A DNA stretch of 64,000 bases from an uncultured Pseudomonadota bacterium (lineage in GTDB: Bacteria; Pseudomonadota; Gammaproteobacteria; Steroidobacterales; Steroidobacteraceae), in NCBI GenBank assembly GCA_946479515.1, contig CAMLGF010000002.1, positions 98,282 to 162,281 of the forward strand. Direction: 5' to 3'. The translations under genes and the position numbers were made by a program. This document shows, one piece after another, positions 44,352-53,165 of this stretch (position 1 is the stretch's first letter; each line of letters begins with the position of its first letter). The notes beneath the pieces were generated by a model. The model searched no databases. It saw only the letters and a program-made list of their open reading frames with translations, and was not told where the DNA came from.

Positions 44352-46490
44352 TCAGGGCTTCAGGAAGTCGACCGACAGGAACGCGGCGCGGCCGCGCGCC
44401 GGGAAGTAACGGTAGTCGCCGAAGGCGAAGTCTGCGCGGTCCGCGTACGCGGTGTCGAATAGATTGTCCACCTGCAGCGTCACACCGTATCCGGACGGAC
44501 CCCGGTAGCGCAGATTCAGACCGGCGACCTCGTGTCCCGGATAGGTGGCGGTGTTGGCGGCGTTGAGGAAATACCGGCCCACGTGCCGCAGGTGCAACGC
44601 GGTCTGCCATTGTCCGCGCTCGCCGAAAGCCAGCGAGAGCTCGATGGAGTGCAGGTTGCGCGGCGCGGTGTCGATGTCGTTGCCGGCGACGATGGTCTCT
44701 CCGCCCTCGACCGCGCGGGAGAAATCGTATTCGTGCCTCGCCACCGTTCCCGATACGCGCAGAACCAGCCGCGCGACGGGGCCGGGCATCCGGTCGTGCG
44801 CATAGCGGATCTCGTATTCCAGGCCGCGGTGGCTGGTCGCGCCGTCGCCCACGTTGAAGCCATTCGATTCACGCAGGATGACGTTGCGTTTCTTCATGTA
44901 GAACAGCGCCGCCTCCGCCTGCAGGAAACCCAGGTCACGGGATTTCCAGCCGACTTCGTACGAATCGACGTGCTCGCTGTCCAGATCCGCCACCGACTGC
45001 TGTCGCTGCAGGCGATAGAGCTCGGTCATCTCCGGCGGGCGGAAACCCGTGGAGGCATTCAGATAGACGTTGTTGCCGCCCCGGTCCCAGGCAAGCGTGA
45101 AGCGGGGCGAGACGTTGTCGAAGGTGTCGCTGCGATCCGCCGGCCGGGCGTACAGGCAGCCCTGGGGCACGCAGGCGACGCCGTTCTCGTCGGTGTCGCC
45201 CGCGAGCATGCGGTTGTCGTAGTCGTAGTTAGTCGTGTCGGCACGCATCGCCAGGGTGGCATGCCAGTCCCGGGCGAATGCATAGTCGGCCGAAACCGTG
45301 CCGCCCAGCGTGCTCGAGTCGACGACGTAGTCGTAGTGGTAGCCCGCGGGCCGGATGGCGTTCGCGGCCGGCGGACCGTCGGTGGCCGGGCCCGGCTGGA
45401 ATTCGCTGAGCTCCGAGGTCGCGGTCTCCGCGTCCAGGGCGATGCGCGTGGTCAGCCTGCCGCGCGGCACGATGGCCGCGGCGCTCAGCAGGTAGCTGGT
45501 CTGCGCGTTATGCTCCCGCGGCTTGCCGATGAGGAAATGCTGCAGGAAGTCCATGCGCGAGCGACGGTACAGGCCGGCGACCTCCAGGCGGGAGCGTGGC
45601 CCGAACACCGCGTCCTTGTCGAAATGCGCGGCGATACGTGCGCTGGACGCGTCGCGAAAAGCCTCCGGATTGGGGTTGCTGCGCGCGCTGGCCGCATCTC
45701 GATAGCTGTCCCGCCCCTCGATGAAGCCCGCGGTTTCCTGGTTGAGCACCGAGCCCGCGGCGCGCACGCGCAGCTCACCGCCGAATGCGCGGGTGTCGCC
45801 CAGCAGGTTCAGCTTGAGTTCGTCGACGCCCGAGGCGTGGCGCCAGCCCGGCGCGCGCGTGGCCAGGCCGTACGCGCCGATCGATGTGTCCGCGCTCGCA
45901 TCGAAGTCGTGCGCGAAGCCGGCGCTCACGCGTTTGAAAGCGTCCGAACCGGTTTCGGCCCCCAGGAACAGCCGCGGCATCGAGCGGGGATCGGGCGTGA
46001 TGGCATTGATGACACCGTGCACGGCGCTGGCACCGAACAATGCCGAGCCGGGCCCGCGCAGGATCTCGAGCTGACCCGCCTGCTCGTAGTTGAGCTCGAA
46101 CATCTCGTTGAGATTGCAGAAGCCCACAGGTCGGATCGGCAGGCTGTCCTCGGCGATGAGGAAGGCGCCACAGGCGCCGGCGCCGGTGAGCACCGGCGAA
46201 CGTATGCCGGCCAGGCTCTCCGAGCCGCTGCCCCGCTGCACGTACACGCCTGGCGCGTCGTTCAACACGTCGGCCTGGTGCTGCGCGCCCACCAGCGCGA
46301 AATCTTTGCCATCGATGCGCGAGACGCTGGCCGGCGCCAGCGAGGCGGACATGCGCTGCCGCGTGGCGGTGACCACGATGTCGTCGGGGCCGTTGGTATC
46401 GAGACCCTCCTGCGCGGAGTCGGCCGGTGGCGGAGGAGCGGCGCTGGCGCCGTACGGCAGCAGCGCCGCGAGCAGGAGGAAGGTTCGCAT
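44352..46490 (-). CDS. TonB-dependent outer-membrane receptor
   Basis: 712 residues: signal peptide (MRTFLLLAALLPYGASA), TonB box DDIVVTATR near residue 35, a plug domain with LNDAPGVYVQRGSGSESLAGIRSP and LEILRGPGSALFGASAVHGVINAI, and a long barrel ending in an aromatic residue region (AAFLSVDFLKP). Ligand unknown: siderophore, cobalamin, sugar or peptide are all possible. I choose the ATG at 46490, where the signal peptide begins; the frame is open eight codons further. Divergent from the patatin gene. Confidence 0.9.
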   Translation of the reverse strand: MRTFLLLAALLPYGASAAPPPPADSAQEGLDTNGPDDIVVTATRQRMSASLAPASVSRIDGKDFALVGAQHQADVLNDAPGVYVQRGSGSESLAGIRSPVLTGAGACGAFLIAEDSLPIRPVGFCNLNEMFELNYEQAGQLEILRGPGSALFGASAVHGVINAITPDPRSMPRLFLGAETGSDAFKRVSAGFAHDFDASADTSIGAYGLATRAPGWRHASGVDELKLNLLGDTRAFGGELRVRAAGSVLNQETAGFIEGRDSYRDAASARSNPNPEAFRDASSARIAAHFDKDAVFGPRSRLEVAGLYRRSRMDFLQHFLIGKPREHNAQTSYLLSAAAIVPRGRLTTRIALDAETATSELSEFQPGPATDGPPAANAIRPAGYHYDYVVDSSTLGGTVSADYAFARDWHATLAMRADTTNYDYDNRMLAGDTDENGVACVPQGCLYARPADRSDTFDNVSPRFTLAWDRGGNNVYLNASTGFRPPEMTELYRLQRQQSVADLDSEHVDSYEVGWKSRDLGFLQAEAALFYMKKRNVILRESNGFNVGDGATSHRGLEYEIRYAHDRMPGPVARLVLRVSGTVARHEYDFSRAVEGGETIVAGNDIDTAPRNLHSIELSLAFGERGQWQTALHLRHVGRYFLNAANTATYPGHEVAGLNLRYRGPSGYGVTLQVDNLFDTAYADRADFAFGDYRYFPARGRAAFLSVDFLKP

Positions 46491-46541
46491 GTTCAGGTGG
46501 CCGATTATCACCATGAACGTCTATCCTTGCCATGACGCAGG

Positions 46542-48803
46542 ATGAACAGACGCTCCGGAAATCGCAGGTTGTTTGCGGTGTTGGCCCTGCTGGCCGCGGC
46601 CACGGTGCCTGCGCAGGAAACGCCGTCCGTGTCCGACAGCGATCGTCCGCGCATCGGACTGGTGCTTTCCGGTGGCGGTGCGCGCGGCGCCGCGCACATC
46701 GGCGTGCTCAAGGTGCTGGAAGAGAATCACGTGCCCATCGACGCCATCGCCGGCACCAGCATGGGTGCGGTGGTCGGCGGTCTGTATGCATCCGGACTCT
46801 CGGCAAGCGACATCGAACGCGTGATGACCTCGGTTGACTGGCAGGACGCCTTTCGCGACCGGCCGGCGCGTACCGACCTCAATTTCCGGCGCAAGCTCGA
46901 AGACCAGACCTTCCTGGTGAAGTTCCCGCTGGGCATCAAGGGCCGCCGGTTCCGGCTGCCGCGCGGGCTCGTGCAGGGACAGAAGCTCACGCAGATCCTG
47001 CGCGGCCTGACATTGCCGGTGGCGCAGATCGAGGACTTCGACCATCTCGCCATCCCGTTCCGCGCCGTCGCCACGGACATCGTCACCGGCGACCGCGTGA
47101 TCCTCGATCACGGCGACCTGACTACCGCGATGCGCGCCAGCCTGTCCGCGCCCGGCGTGTTCTCGCCGGTGGAATTCCAGGGCCGCATGCTGGTCGACGG
47201 CGGGCTTTCGTCCAACCTGCCGATCGACGTTGCCCGCCAGATGGACGTGGACGTGCTGATCGTGGTCGACTGCGGCTTCCCGCTGCTCGAACGCAGCAAG
47301 CTGGTCTCGGTGGCGACCGTGTCCAGCCAGATGCTGGCCATCCTCATCCGGCACAATTCCGCGGAGCAGCGCAAGACGCTGCGGCCCGCCGACGTGGTCA
47401 TCGACCCGGCGCTCGGCGACTTTTCCTCGCTGGACTTCACCGAGCACGCCAAGGCCATGCGCATCGGCGAGCAGGCCGCGCGCGGTCAGCAGCAACGGCT
47501 CGCGGACCTGTCGGTGCCGGAGGAGCAGTTCCAGCGCATCGTCGCAGCGCGCGCGGCGAAGCGCACCGGCCTGCCGACGGTGCAGTTCCTGCGGTTGGAA
47601 CCCGGCGCGGAGAAGTACGCGAGCGCCATCGACGCATTGTTCGGCGACCAGGTGGGCAAGCCGGTGAACGTGCCACGGCTCACGCGCCGCATCGGCGAGC
47701 TGTACGGCCAGGGTAATCTCGAGATCTTCGACTACCAGCTGGTCACGCGGTCCGACCCGGACACGCCAACCGAGGGCCCGCCCGAGTATGGCCTGGCGTT
47801 CACCACGCGCCGCAATTCCTGGGGCCCTAACTACCTGCGCTTCGGGCTGCAGCTGCAGAACGATTTCGAGGGAAACTCGTCGTTCAACGCCGCGGCGCGC
47901 GGCACCCTGGCGGAGATCACGCGCTACGGCGGCGAGTGGCTGTGGGATTTCCAGGTGGGCGAGACGCCGCGCGTGGCCACCGAGGTCTACCTGCCGGTGG
48001 GCTACCGGTCGCGCTGGTTCGTGGCGCCGCACGCGCAGTTCCAGGTCCGCACGCTGCCGCTGGTCGACGCGGACGAGCGCCTGCTGGCCGAGTACCGCGT
48101 GCGCACCACCGACTACGGCGTGGACCTGGGGCGCGAGCTGGGCAACTACGGGGAGATCCGGCTGGGCGCGGGGCGCACCATCGGCTCGGCGCGCGTCCGC
48201 ATCGGCGACCCACTGCTGCCGCCGACCGAATTCGATGCCGAGAAATATTTCGGCGAGTTTCGCTACGACAGCGTCGACGACGTCAACTTCCCGCGGCGCG
48301 GCGGCTCGTTCTCGATGGCGTGGCAGGGCGAGCGCGAAGGTGGCGGCGATGCGCAGAAGGCCGATCTGCTGCTGCTCGATCAGCTGTATGCGCGCTCCTG
48401 GGGCCGCAATACCGCCATCCTCTGGACGTCGTTCGGCACGCGGCTGGATTCGGACGTGGACAGCGTGCGGTCTTACTACTCGCTCGGCGGGTTCCTCAAC
48501 ATGTCGGGCGTTACGCCCGAGACGCTCACCGGTCCGCACTTCGCGATTGCGCGCGCCATCTACTACCGGCGCATCGGCGAAGGAACCGGCACCGGGTTCC
48601 TCGACGTGCCCGTTTACGTCGGCACGTCCCTGGAAATGGGCAATGTGTGGAACGCCCGGCGCGACATCTCGTTCGCCAGCGCCAAGACCAATGGCAGCCT
48701 GTTCGTCGGCCTGGACACCCTGTTGGGCCCCGTGTACTTCGCCACCGGCTTCGACGACCAGGGCGGTTCCGCTTACTACCTGTTCCTGGGCCGCACGTTC
48801 TAA
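46542..48803 (+). CDS. Patatin-like phospholipase fused to Omp85-type barrel (type Vd-like autotransporter)
   Basis: 753 residues: signal peptide (about 1-25), patatin domain with SGGGARGAAHIG oxyanion loop, nucleophile Ser73 in GTSMG and the catalytic Asp in VDGGLSSNLP, then a linker POTRA-like region (about 330-410) and a C-terminal 16-strand-type barrel ending YYLFLGRTF with final Phe for BAM recognition. PlpD of Pseudomonas has this architecture and acts as an A1-type lipase. The TAA stop overlaps REP-like copy c. Confidence 0.9.
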   Translation: MNRRSGNRRLFAVLALLAAATVPAQETPSVSDSDRPRIGLVLSGGGARGAAHIGVLKVLEENHVPIDAIAGTSMGAVVGGLYASGLSASDIERVMTSVDWQDAFRDRPARTDLNFRRKLEDQTFLVKFPLGIKGRRFRLPRGLVQGQKLTQILRGLTLPVAQIEDFDHLAIPFRAVATDIVTGDRVILDHGDLTTAMRASLSAPGVFSPVEFQGRMLVDGGLSSNLPIDVARQMDVDVLIVVDCGFPLLERSKLVSVATVSSQMLAILIRHNSAEQRKTLRPADVVIDPALGDFSSLDFTEHAKAMRIGEQAARGQQQRLADLSVPEEQFQRIVAARAAKRTGLPTVQFLRLEPGAEKYASAIDALFGDQVGKPVNVPRLTRRIGELYGQGNLEIFDYQLVTRSDPDTPTEGPPEYGLAFTTRRNSWGPNYLRFGLQLQNDFEGNSSFNAAARGTLAEITRYGGEWLWDFQVGETPRVATEVYLPVGYRSRWFVAPHAQFQVRTLPLVDADERLLAEYRVRTTDYGVDLGRELGNYGEIRLGAGRTIGSARVRIGDPLLPPTEFDAEKYFGEFRYDSVDDVNFPRRGGSFSMAWQGEREGGGDAQKADLLLLDQLYARSWGRNTAILWTSFGTRLDSDVDSVRSYYSLGGFLNMSGVTPETLTGPHFAIARAIYYRRIGEGTGTGFLDVPVYVGTSLEMGNVWNARRDISFASAKTNGSLFVGLDTLLGPVYFATGFDDQGGSAYYLFLGRTF

Positions 48804-48842
48804 TGGGGACATTCCTCATTTGCTGCAAATGGGGACGCGGCT
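48802..48842 (+). repeat. REP-like 3'-end hairpin element, copy c
   Basis: AATGGGGACATTCCTC, then ATTTGCTGCAAAT, then GGGGACGCGGC. Begins within the patatin TAA stop, in the gene's direction. The adjoining GCGGCTC AGG GAGCCGC (48837-48853) adds a 7-bp hairpin with a 3-base loop. Copy d lies 180 bases away in opposite orientation. Confidence 0.88.
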
Positions 48843-49018
48843 CAGGGAGCCGCCCGAAGCCTTTCCGGCGCGGACTCGGCGGGCGCGGAGCGTTTGCATC
48901 ATCGGGCGAAGGATTTCGGTGGCGGTTCGCCACGGGTCCGGAGTGGCCGGCGACATCGCTTGGCGCCGGCAGTACGCAGGACGTGAAGACTGAGCGGGCG
49001 GCGAGGTCTCGATTTGAG

Positions 49019-49058
49019 GCCCGTCCCCATTTGCTAGCAAATGGGGAATGTCCCCATT
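49019..49058 (-). repeat. REP-like 3'-end hairpin element, copy d
   Basis: On the minus strand: AATGGGGACATTCCCC, then the perfect palindrome ATTTGCTAGCAAAT, then GGGGACGGGCC. It starts 3 bases after the stop of the 88-residue gene at 49062, in sense orientation with it. Together with copy c it forms an inverted pair around 48843-49018, in which no gene is supported. Confidence 0.88.
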
Positions 49059-49061
49059 GAT

Positions 49062-49328
49062 TCAGAGTCCGCGGCTCTCGTGCAGCTTTTCGACTTTCTC
49101 GAATCTCAGGGCGGGCAGGTCGCCGGGGCGCGAGTACTCGTGTTTGCGCGCCATCTCGATCAGGGCGGCGTCACGCTCGCCGGCACTGCCGTACCAATGC
49201 GTCTTGTTCCAGTCCGCGCCGAGCAGCTTGCGGAACGGGTCACCCGGCTTGAGGGTGATGCGCACGCCATATGGCCGCTGGATACCCGCGTCGGGGCGAC
49301 GCAGGTTGTGAGGGTGGACGATCGCCAT
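49062..49328 (-). CDS. Small conserved hypothetical protein
   Basis: 88 residues, soluble, charged, beginning MAIVHPHNLRRPDAGIQRPYG and containing DPFRKLLGADWNKTHWY. No named domain is recognised. The residue pattern looks conserved rather than random, and AGGAG five bases before the ATG supports translation. An 8-bp hairpin with CCTCC lies just upstream (49345-49364) and could pair with the ribosome site. The gene is followed by REP-like copy d. Confidence 0.65.
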   Translation of the reverse strand: MAIVHPHNLRRPDAGIQRPYGVRITLKPGDPFRKLLGADWNKTHWYGSAGERDAALIEMARKHEYSRPGDLPALRFEKVEKLHESRGL

Positions 49329-49344
49329 TGCTGCTCCTGCCTGA

Positions 49345-49364
49345 TCCGGAGGGAATCCTCCGGA
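49345..49364 (-). promoter_or_regulatory. Perfect hairpin just upstream of the 88-residue gene
   Basis: TCCGGAGG and CCTCCGGA form an 8-bp perfect stem with a 4-base loop, 16 bases before the ATG at 49328. Its CCTCC arm is complementary to the GGAG of the ribosome site, so an alternative fold could control translation. No ligand or regulator is implied. Confidence 0.45.
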
Positions 49365-49535
49365 AGGGGCGTAAGGGTACGAATCACCCTGCGGCCGTGC
49401 AAGACAATAACCCGCGTCCTGCGGAAGAATCGTCGTGTTTCATTGCGCGAATGCGCGCACCACCCATAACATCGGCACAGGTCCAGGGGCGAGGGCGCGG
49501 ATGCCAGGCGAAGTCCCCGAGGTCAATTCCCGCAA

Positions 49536-50009
49536 ATGAGCAGCAAACGTCCGCCGGTCACGATTCGCCCCGTCCGACCGGAAGATTTCGAAGCCTGGAA
49601 GCCGCTCTGGGACGATTACAACGCGTTCTACGAGCGTGTCGGCCCCACGGCACTGCCCGAGGAGGTGACGGACGCCACCTGGCGGCGCTTCTTCGATGCC
49701 AACGAGCCCGTGCACTGCGTGGTCGCCGAACGCGAGGGCGTGCTGGTGGGACTCTGCCATTACATCTTTCATCGCAGCACCTCACGGCTCGCGCCCGTGT
49801 GCTACCTGCAGGATCTGTTCACCGCTCCTGACTACCGGGGTCACGGCGTCGGCCGCGCGCTCATCGAGCGCGTGCACGAGATCGCCAGGGATGCGGGCTC
49901 GACGCGCGTCTACTGGCTGACCCATACCACCAACACGCCGGGCCGCACCTTGTACGACAAGGTCGCGAAGAACCTGGGCTTCATCCAGTACGTGCTGGAA
50001 TCGAAGTGA
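49536..50009 (+). CDS. GNAT family N-acetyltransferase
   Basis: 157 residues of GNAT fold with the acetyl-CoA-binding YLQDLFTAPDYRGHGVGRALIERV signature (motif A). The C-terminal part has RVYWLTHTTNTPGRTLYDKVA, typical of acyltransferases acting on small amines, though the substrate is not known. The 207 bases upstream contain only the hairpin of the divergent small gene. Ribosome site is weak. Confidence 0.9.
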   Translation: MSSKRPPVTIRPVRPEDFEAWKPLWDDYNAFYERVGPTALPEEVTDATWRRFFDANEPVHCVVAEREGVLVGLCHYIFHRSTSRLAPVCYLQDLFTAPDYRGHGVGRALIERVHEIARDAGSTRVYWLTHTTNTPGRTLYDKVAKNLGFIQYVLESK

Positions 50010-50097
50010 TCCGCGCGGGACATCGCGGAGCCGATTGGCAGAAACAGCCGCAGCGCGAACCTGGAAAGCCGCCCCCGTCCCGCCACGCGAAGGCCCC

Positions 50098-50733
50098 TCA
50101 TTTCATGCGATCACCCGCGCCCTCGCGGTCGCGCCAGCGGAGGATCTTCCGCGTGACCAGCAGATAGAGCGGCTTGCCGGTCGCCCGCCAGGTGCGCGAC
50201 GGCAGCGAGGGCGTCGCGAGGACGCGCCGCTCGCGGGCGGTGAGCCGGTCGGGCAGATAGCTGCGCTTGTGCTTGAGCAGGTGCCGCAGGTCGTCGTGTC
50301 CGCGCGCCCGCGCCCACGCGCCGCGCGGCCGCGCGACGATCGAGGCCAGTTGAAAGTCGACCAGGGCCGGACGCCCGTCGGGCGTCACCAGCCAGTTGGT
50401 TTCCTTGGCGAGGTCGTTGTGGAGCACGCCCGCGGCATGCAGGCGCCGCAGCAGGCGCAATGCCGCGCGAAAATAGCCGGGGTCGGCCGGCTTCGCCAGG
50501 TGCATGGGCGCCGCGTCGATCCAGGCGCGCGTCAGCGTGCGGCGATCGGCGGCCAGCAGGGCCGGCACCCCGTCGAGGTGCGCGCCGGCGAGATGCGACA
50601 GCGCGCGGCGTTCGCGGCGCAGCAGGTATCGCGCCAACGCGCGTGCCCAGGGTCGGGCCGGGCGCGTGTCGCGGACCACGCGCGCGCCGTCGCGGCTGAT
50701 CGTGCCGAAAGTGTCCGACTTCAGGATCTGCAC
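50098..50733 (-). CDS. Small protein-kinase-like (lipopolysaccharide kinase/RIO-type) protein
   Basis: 211 residues with a compact kinase core: catalytic loop LHNDLAKETNWL (His105, Asp107, Asn113) and metal-binding VDFQ (Asp126) in place of DFG. The glycine loop and lysine strand are reduced to residues 1-25. Such small kinases in Gram-negatives often phosphorylate lipopolysaccharide core sugars; substrate is inferred. GTG 50733 is the start; it lies 13 bases after the LplT-PlsC fusion stop, suggesting a common envelope-lipid role. Confidence 0.78.
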   Translation of the reverse strand: MQILKSDTFGTISRDGARVVRDTRPARPWARALARYLLRRERRALSHLAGAHLDGVPALLAADRRTLTRAWIDAAPMHLAKPADPGYFRAALRLLRRLHAAGVLHNDLAKETNWLVTPDGRPALVDFQLASIVARPRGAWARARGHDDLRHLLKHKRSYLPDRLTARERRVLATPSLPSRTWRATGKPLYLLVTRKILRWRDREGAGDRMK

Positions 50734-50746
50734 GAGGCGCGGCCCG

Positions 50747-52720
50747 TTATTGCCACTCGCCCCGCAACCCGGAGACGATCTTCTGCAATGCCGGGGCGCT
50801 GGCGTCGTCGCCGGGCACCGGTGCGGTGACCACCATCTCGATGCGCGACCAGAACCGCGACGGTAGTTTGCTCATGGGCGCCTTGCCTTCGCGGCGGCTG
50901 AAGAAGCTGCCCCAGAGACCGCGCAGCGCCATGGGCACCACGGGCACGGGGCGCCGTTCCAGGATCTTCTCCACGCCGCGCTTGAACTCGTTCATCTCGC
51001 CGTCGCGCGTGAGCTTGCCCTCCGGAAAGATGCAGACCACCTCGCCGGCCGCGAGCTCGGCGTCGATGCGATCGAAGGCCTCCTGCATGGCGGCGAAGTC
51101 CTCGCGCGCGGGCGCGATGGGGATGGCGCGCGCCGTGCGGAAGATGAAGTTGAGCACGGGCACCTTGAAGATGTTGTGGTCCATCACGAACCGCACGGGG
51201 CGGCGCACGCTGCCGCCGATCACCAGCGGATCCATGAAGCTCACGTGATTGCAGACGATGAGCGCCGGCCCGCGTTCGGGAATGTTCTCGAGCCCGCGCA
51301 CCGTCACGCGGTACAGGATGTTCACCAGCACCCAGATGAGGAACCGCATCAGGAATTCCGGTACCAGCGAGTAGATGTAGATGGCCACCGCGGCGTTGAG
51401 CACGGCCGCGAGGATGAACAGCTGCGGAATCGTCCAGCCGAGCACTTCCAGCCACAGGATGGCCAGGGCCGCCGCCAGCACCATGAACCCCGCATTCAGG
51501 ATGTTGTTGCAGGCGATGATGCGCGCGCGATGGCTCTCGGTGCTGCGCTGGAGGATCAGCGCATAGAGCGGAACGATGAACAGGCCGCCGAACAAGCCGA
51601 TCAAGGCGCAGTCCAGCACCACGTCCCAGCCACCTGCCTCGAGAAAGGCGAGCCAGCCGATCGCCGGCGCGCCGGCCGCGTGGCTGCCGGGCTGAACGCC
51701 CGCCGATTCGAAATACAGGTCGAGCAGGCAGATGGTCATGCCGATGGAACCCAGCGGCACCAGGCCGATTTCCACCTTGTGTCCCGAGAGCCTCTCGCAG
51801 CACAGCGATCCCAGCGCCGTGCCGATCGAGAACGAGGCCAGCAACAGCGTGTACACCGTCCGGTCGCCGCCCAGCACATCGCGCGCGAAGGAGGGCAGCT
51901 GCGCCAGGATCAGCGCGCCCACCAGCCAGAACCACGAGATGCCCAGCAAGCTGAGGAAGATGGCGCGCGTCTGCGCTGCGAACCGGATCACCTGCCAGGT
52001 GGCCGTGAGCGGATTGAAGTTCACTTTCAGTCCCGGGTCCGTGGCCTCGGCGCGCGGAATGAAACGCGCGCTGCCGTACATGAGGGCCGCCACGGCCACC
52101 ATGGCAATGGCGGCGCCGATGCGCGCATCGCCGCCGCCGATGTTTGTCACGACTGCCGGGCCGCCGTGGTCCGCCGTGGGCGCCAGCAGTCCGCCCGCGA
52201 TCGTCCCGATGAGAATGGCCAGGAAGGTTCCGGCGTCCACCAGCGCGTTGCCGCCGACCAGCTCGCTCTGGCGCAGGTGCTGCGGCATGAGCGAATACTT
52301 GAGCGGCCCGAACAGGGTGGCGAGCGCGCCCATGAGGAAGATGATGGCGAGCAGCGAGGGCACATGGCCGTGATACAGCGCCACCGCGCCCAAGCACATG
52401 AGACCCAACTCGATGAGCCGCGTCTGCCGGATCAAGCGGCTCTTCTCGTACTTGTCGGCGAGTTGCCCGGCCAGCGCCGAGAACAGGAAGAACGGCAGGA
52501 TGAACAATCCCTGCGCCGCGTTCGCGAGCACACCGGCATCGTGCGCGGCCGCCGACGCGCCGAAGGTGATCGACACCACCAGCGCGTTGCGGAACAGGTT
52601 GTCGTTGAACGCGCCCAGGAACTGGGTGAGGAAGAACGGCAGGAAGCGGCGCGTGCCCAGCAGCCGGAACTGCGATTGTTCGGCGCCCGGGATCTGCTCG
52701 GGCAACTCGCCACCTTGCAT
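50747..52720 (-). CDS. LplT-type MFS transporter fused to PlsC-like acyltransferase
   Basis: 657 residues: an N-terminal major-facilitator domain of the lysophospholipid transporter type (about 15-420, opening FLPFFLTQFLGAFNDNLFRNALV) and a C-terminal glycerolipid acyltransferase domain (about 430-650) with the catalytic HX4D box NHVSFMD near residue 489 and FPEGKLTRDG. In E. coli LplT is separate and Aas carries PlsC plus an acyl-ACP ligase; here the ligase is absent. It would take up and re-acylate lysophospholipids. I choose ATG 52720; the upstream frame has no homology. Confidence 0.88.
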   Translation of the reverse strand: MQGGELPEQIPGAEQSQFRLLGTRRFLPFFLTQFLGAFNDNLFRNALVVSITFGASAAAHDAGVLANAAQGLFILPFFLFSALAGQLADKYEKSRLIRQTRLIELGLMCLGAVALYHGHVPSLLAIIFLMGALATLFGPLKYSLMPQHLRQSELVGGNALVDAGTFLAILIGTIAGGLLAPTADHGGPAVVTNIGGGDARIGAAIAMVAVAALMYGSARFIPRAEATDPGLKVNFNPLTATWQVIRFAAQTRAIFLSLLGISWFWLVGALILAQLPSFARDVLGGDRTVYTLLLASFSIGTALGSLCCERLSGHKVEIGLVPLGSIGMTICLLDLYFESAGVQPGSHAAGAPAIGWLAFLEAGGWDVVLDCALIGLFGGLFIVPLYALILQRSTESHRARIIACNNILNAGFMVLAAALAILWLEVLGWTIPQLFILAAVLNAAVAIYIYSLVPEFLMRFLIWVLVNILYRVTVRGLENIPERGPALIVCNHVSFMDPLVIGGSVRRPVRFVMDHNIFKVPVLNFIFRTARAIPIAPAREDFAAMQEAFDRIDAELAAGEVVCIFPEGKLTRDGEMNEFKRGVEKILERRPVPVVPMALRGLWGSFFSRREGKAPMSKLPSRFWSRIEMVVTAPVPGDDASAPALQKIVSGLRGEWQ

Positions 52721-52808
52721 GCCGCTATATAGCCCGACTGGCGCGCCATTTGCCAGAACGCGCGGCTGCCTCACGGTGTCGAAAAACGCTACAGTGCACA
52801 TCGCTCCG

Positions 52809-52844
52809 CCGAGGTGACCCCCGAGGTGACCCCAGAGGTGATTC
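52809..52844 (+). repeat. Three 12-bp tandem repeats carrying repeated ribosome-binding sites
   Basis: CCGAGGTGACCC, CCGAGGTGACCC and CAGAGGTGATTC follow one another and end exactly at the ATG at 52845. Each contains AGGTGA. The last is at ideal spacing for the start codon, and the other two form a tract that could slip in 12-base steps. Confidence 0.88.
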
Positions 52845-53153
52845 ATGCTCCGTCCGACGTTTGCCGCCCTTGCCGTGCTGGTTGCCGGCTGTACGACCTA
52901 CAAGCTCTGGAGCGTGGCGGACAGCGATCGCGACACCGCCACGGTGGCGCTGTACTACGACTACCGCAAGTTCGAGAGTCCCCAGGTGGACGAGCGCGCC
53001 GGCGTGGCGATGGCGCGCGAGCGCTGCCACGACTGGGGTTACCCCGATGCGCAGCGCAAGAGCGAGGACCGCCAGTGTCTCGCGGGCGAGCAGGACAGTT
53101 GCACGAAGTGGCGCGTGATCCGCGAGTACCGCTGTATCAGGAACGATCGGTAA
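52845..53153 (+). CDS. YecR-like lipoprotein, paralogue 1
   Basis: 102 residues: lipoprotein signal with lipobox VAGC (Cys16), then WSV, PQV, RCHDWGYPDA and a C-terminal cysteine cluster ending WRVIREYRC. The pattern is that of the YecR-like lipoprotein family and is repeated in the gene at 60464. Function unknown; YecR in E. coli is flagellum-associated by regulation, which need not apply here. Preceded by three tandem ribosome-site repeats. Confidence 0.82.
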   Translation: MLRPTFAALAVLVAGCTTYKLWSVADSDRDTATVALYYDYRKFESPQVDERAGVAMARERCHDWGYPDAQRKSEDRQCLAGEQDSCTKWRVIREYRCIRNDR

Positions 53154-53165
53154 CGGCGCTACGAA

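Noticed and set aside
48816..49040. 74-codon frame between repeat copies c and d.
   Set aside because: It is built largely from the repeat arms, has random-like composition and no ribosome binding site.
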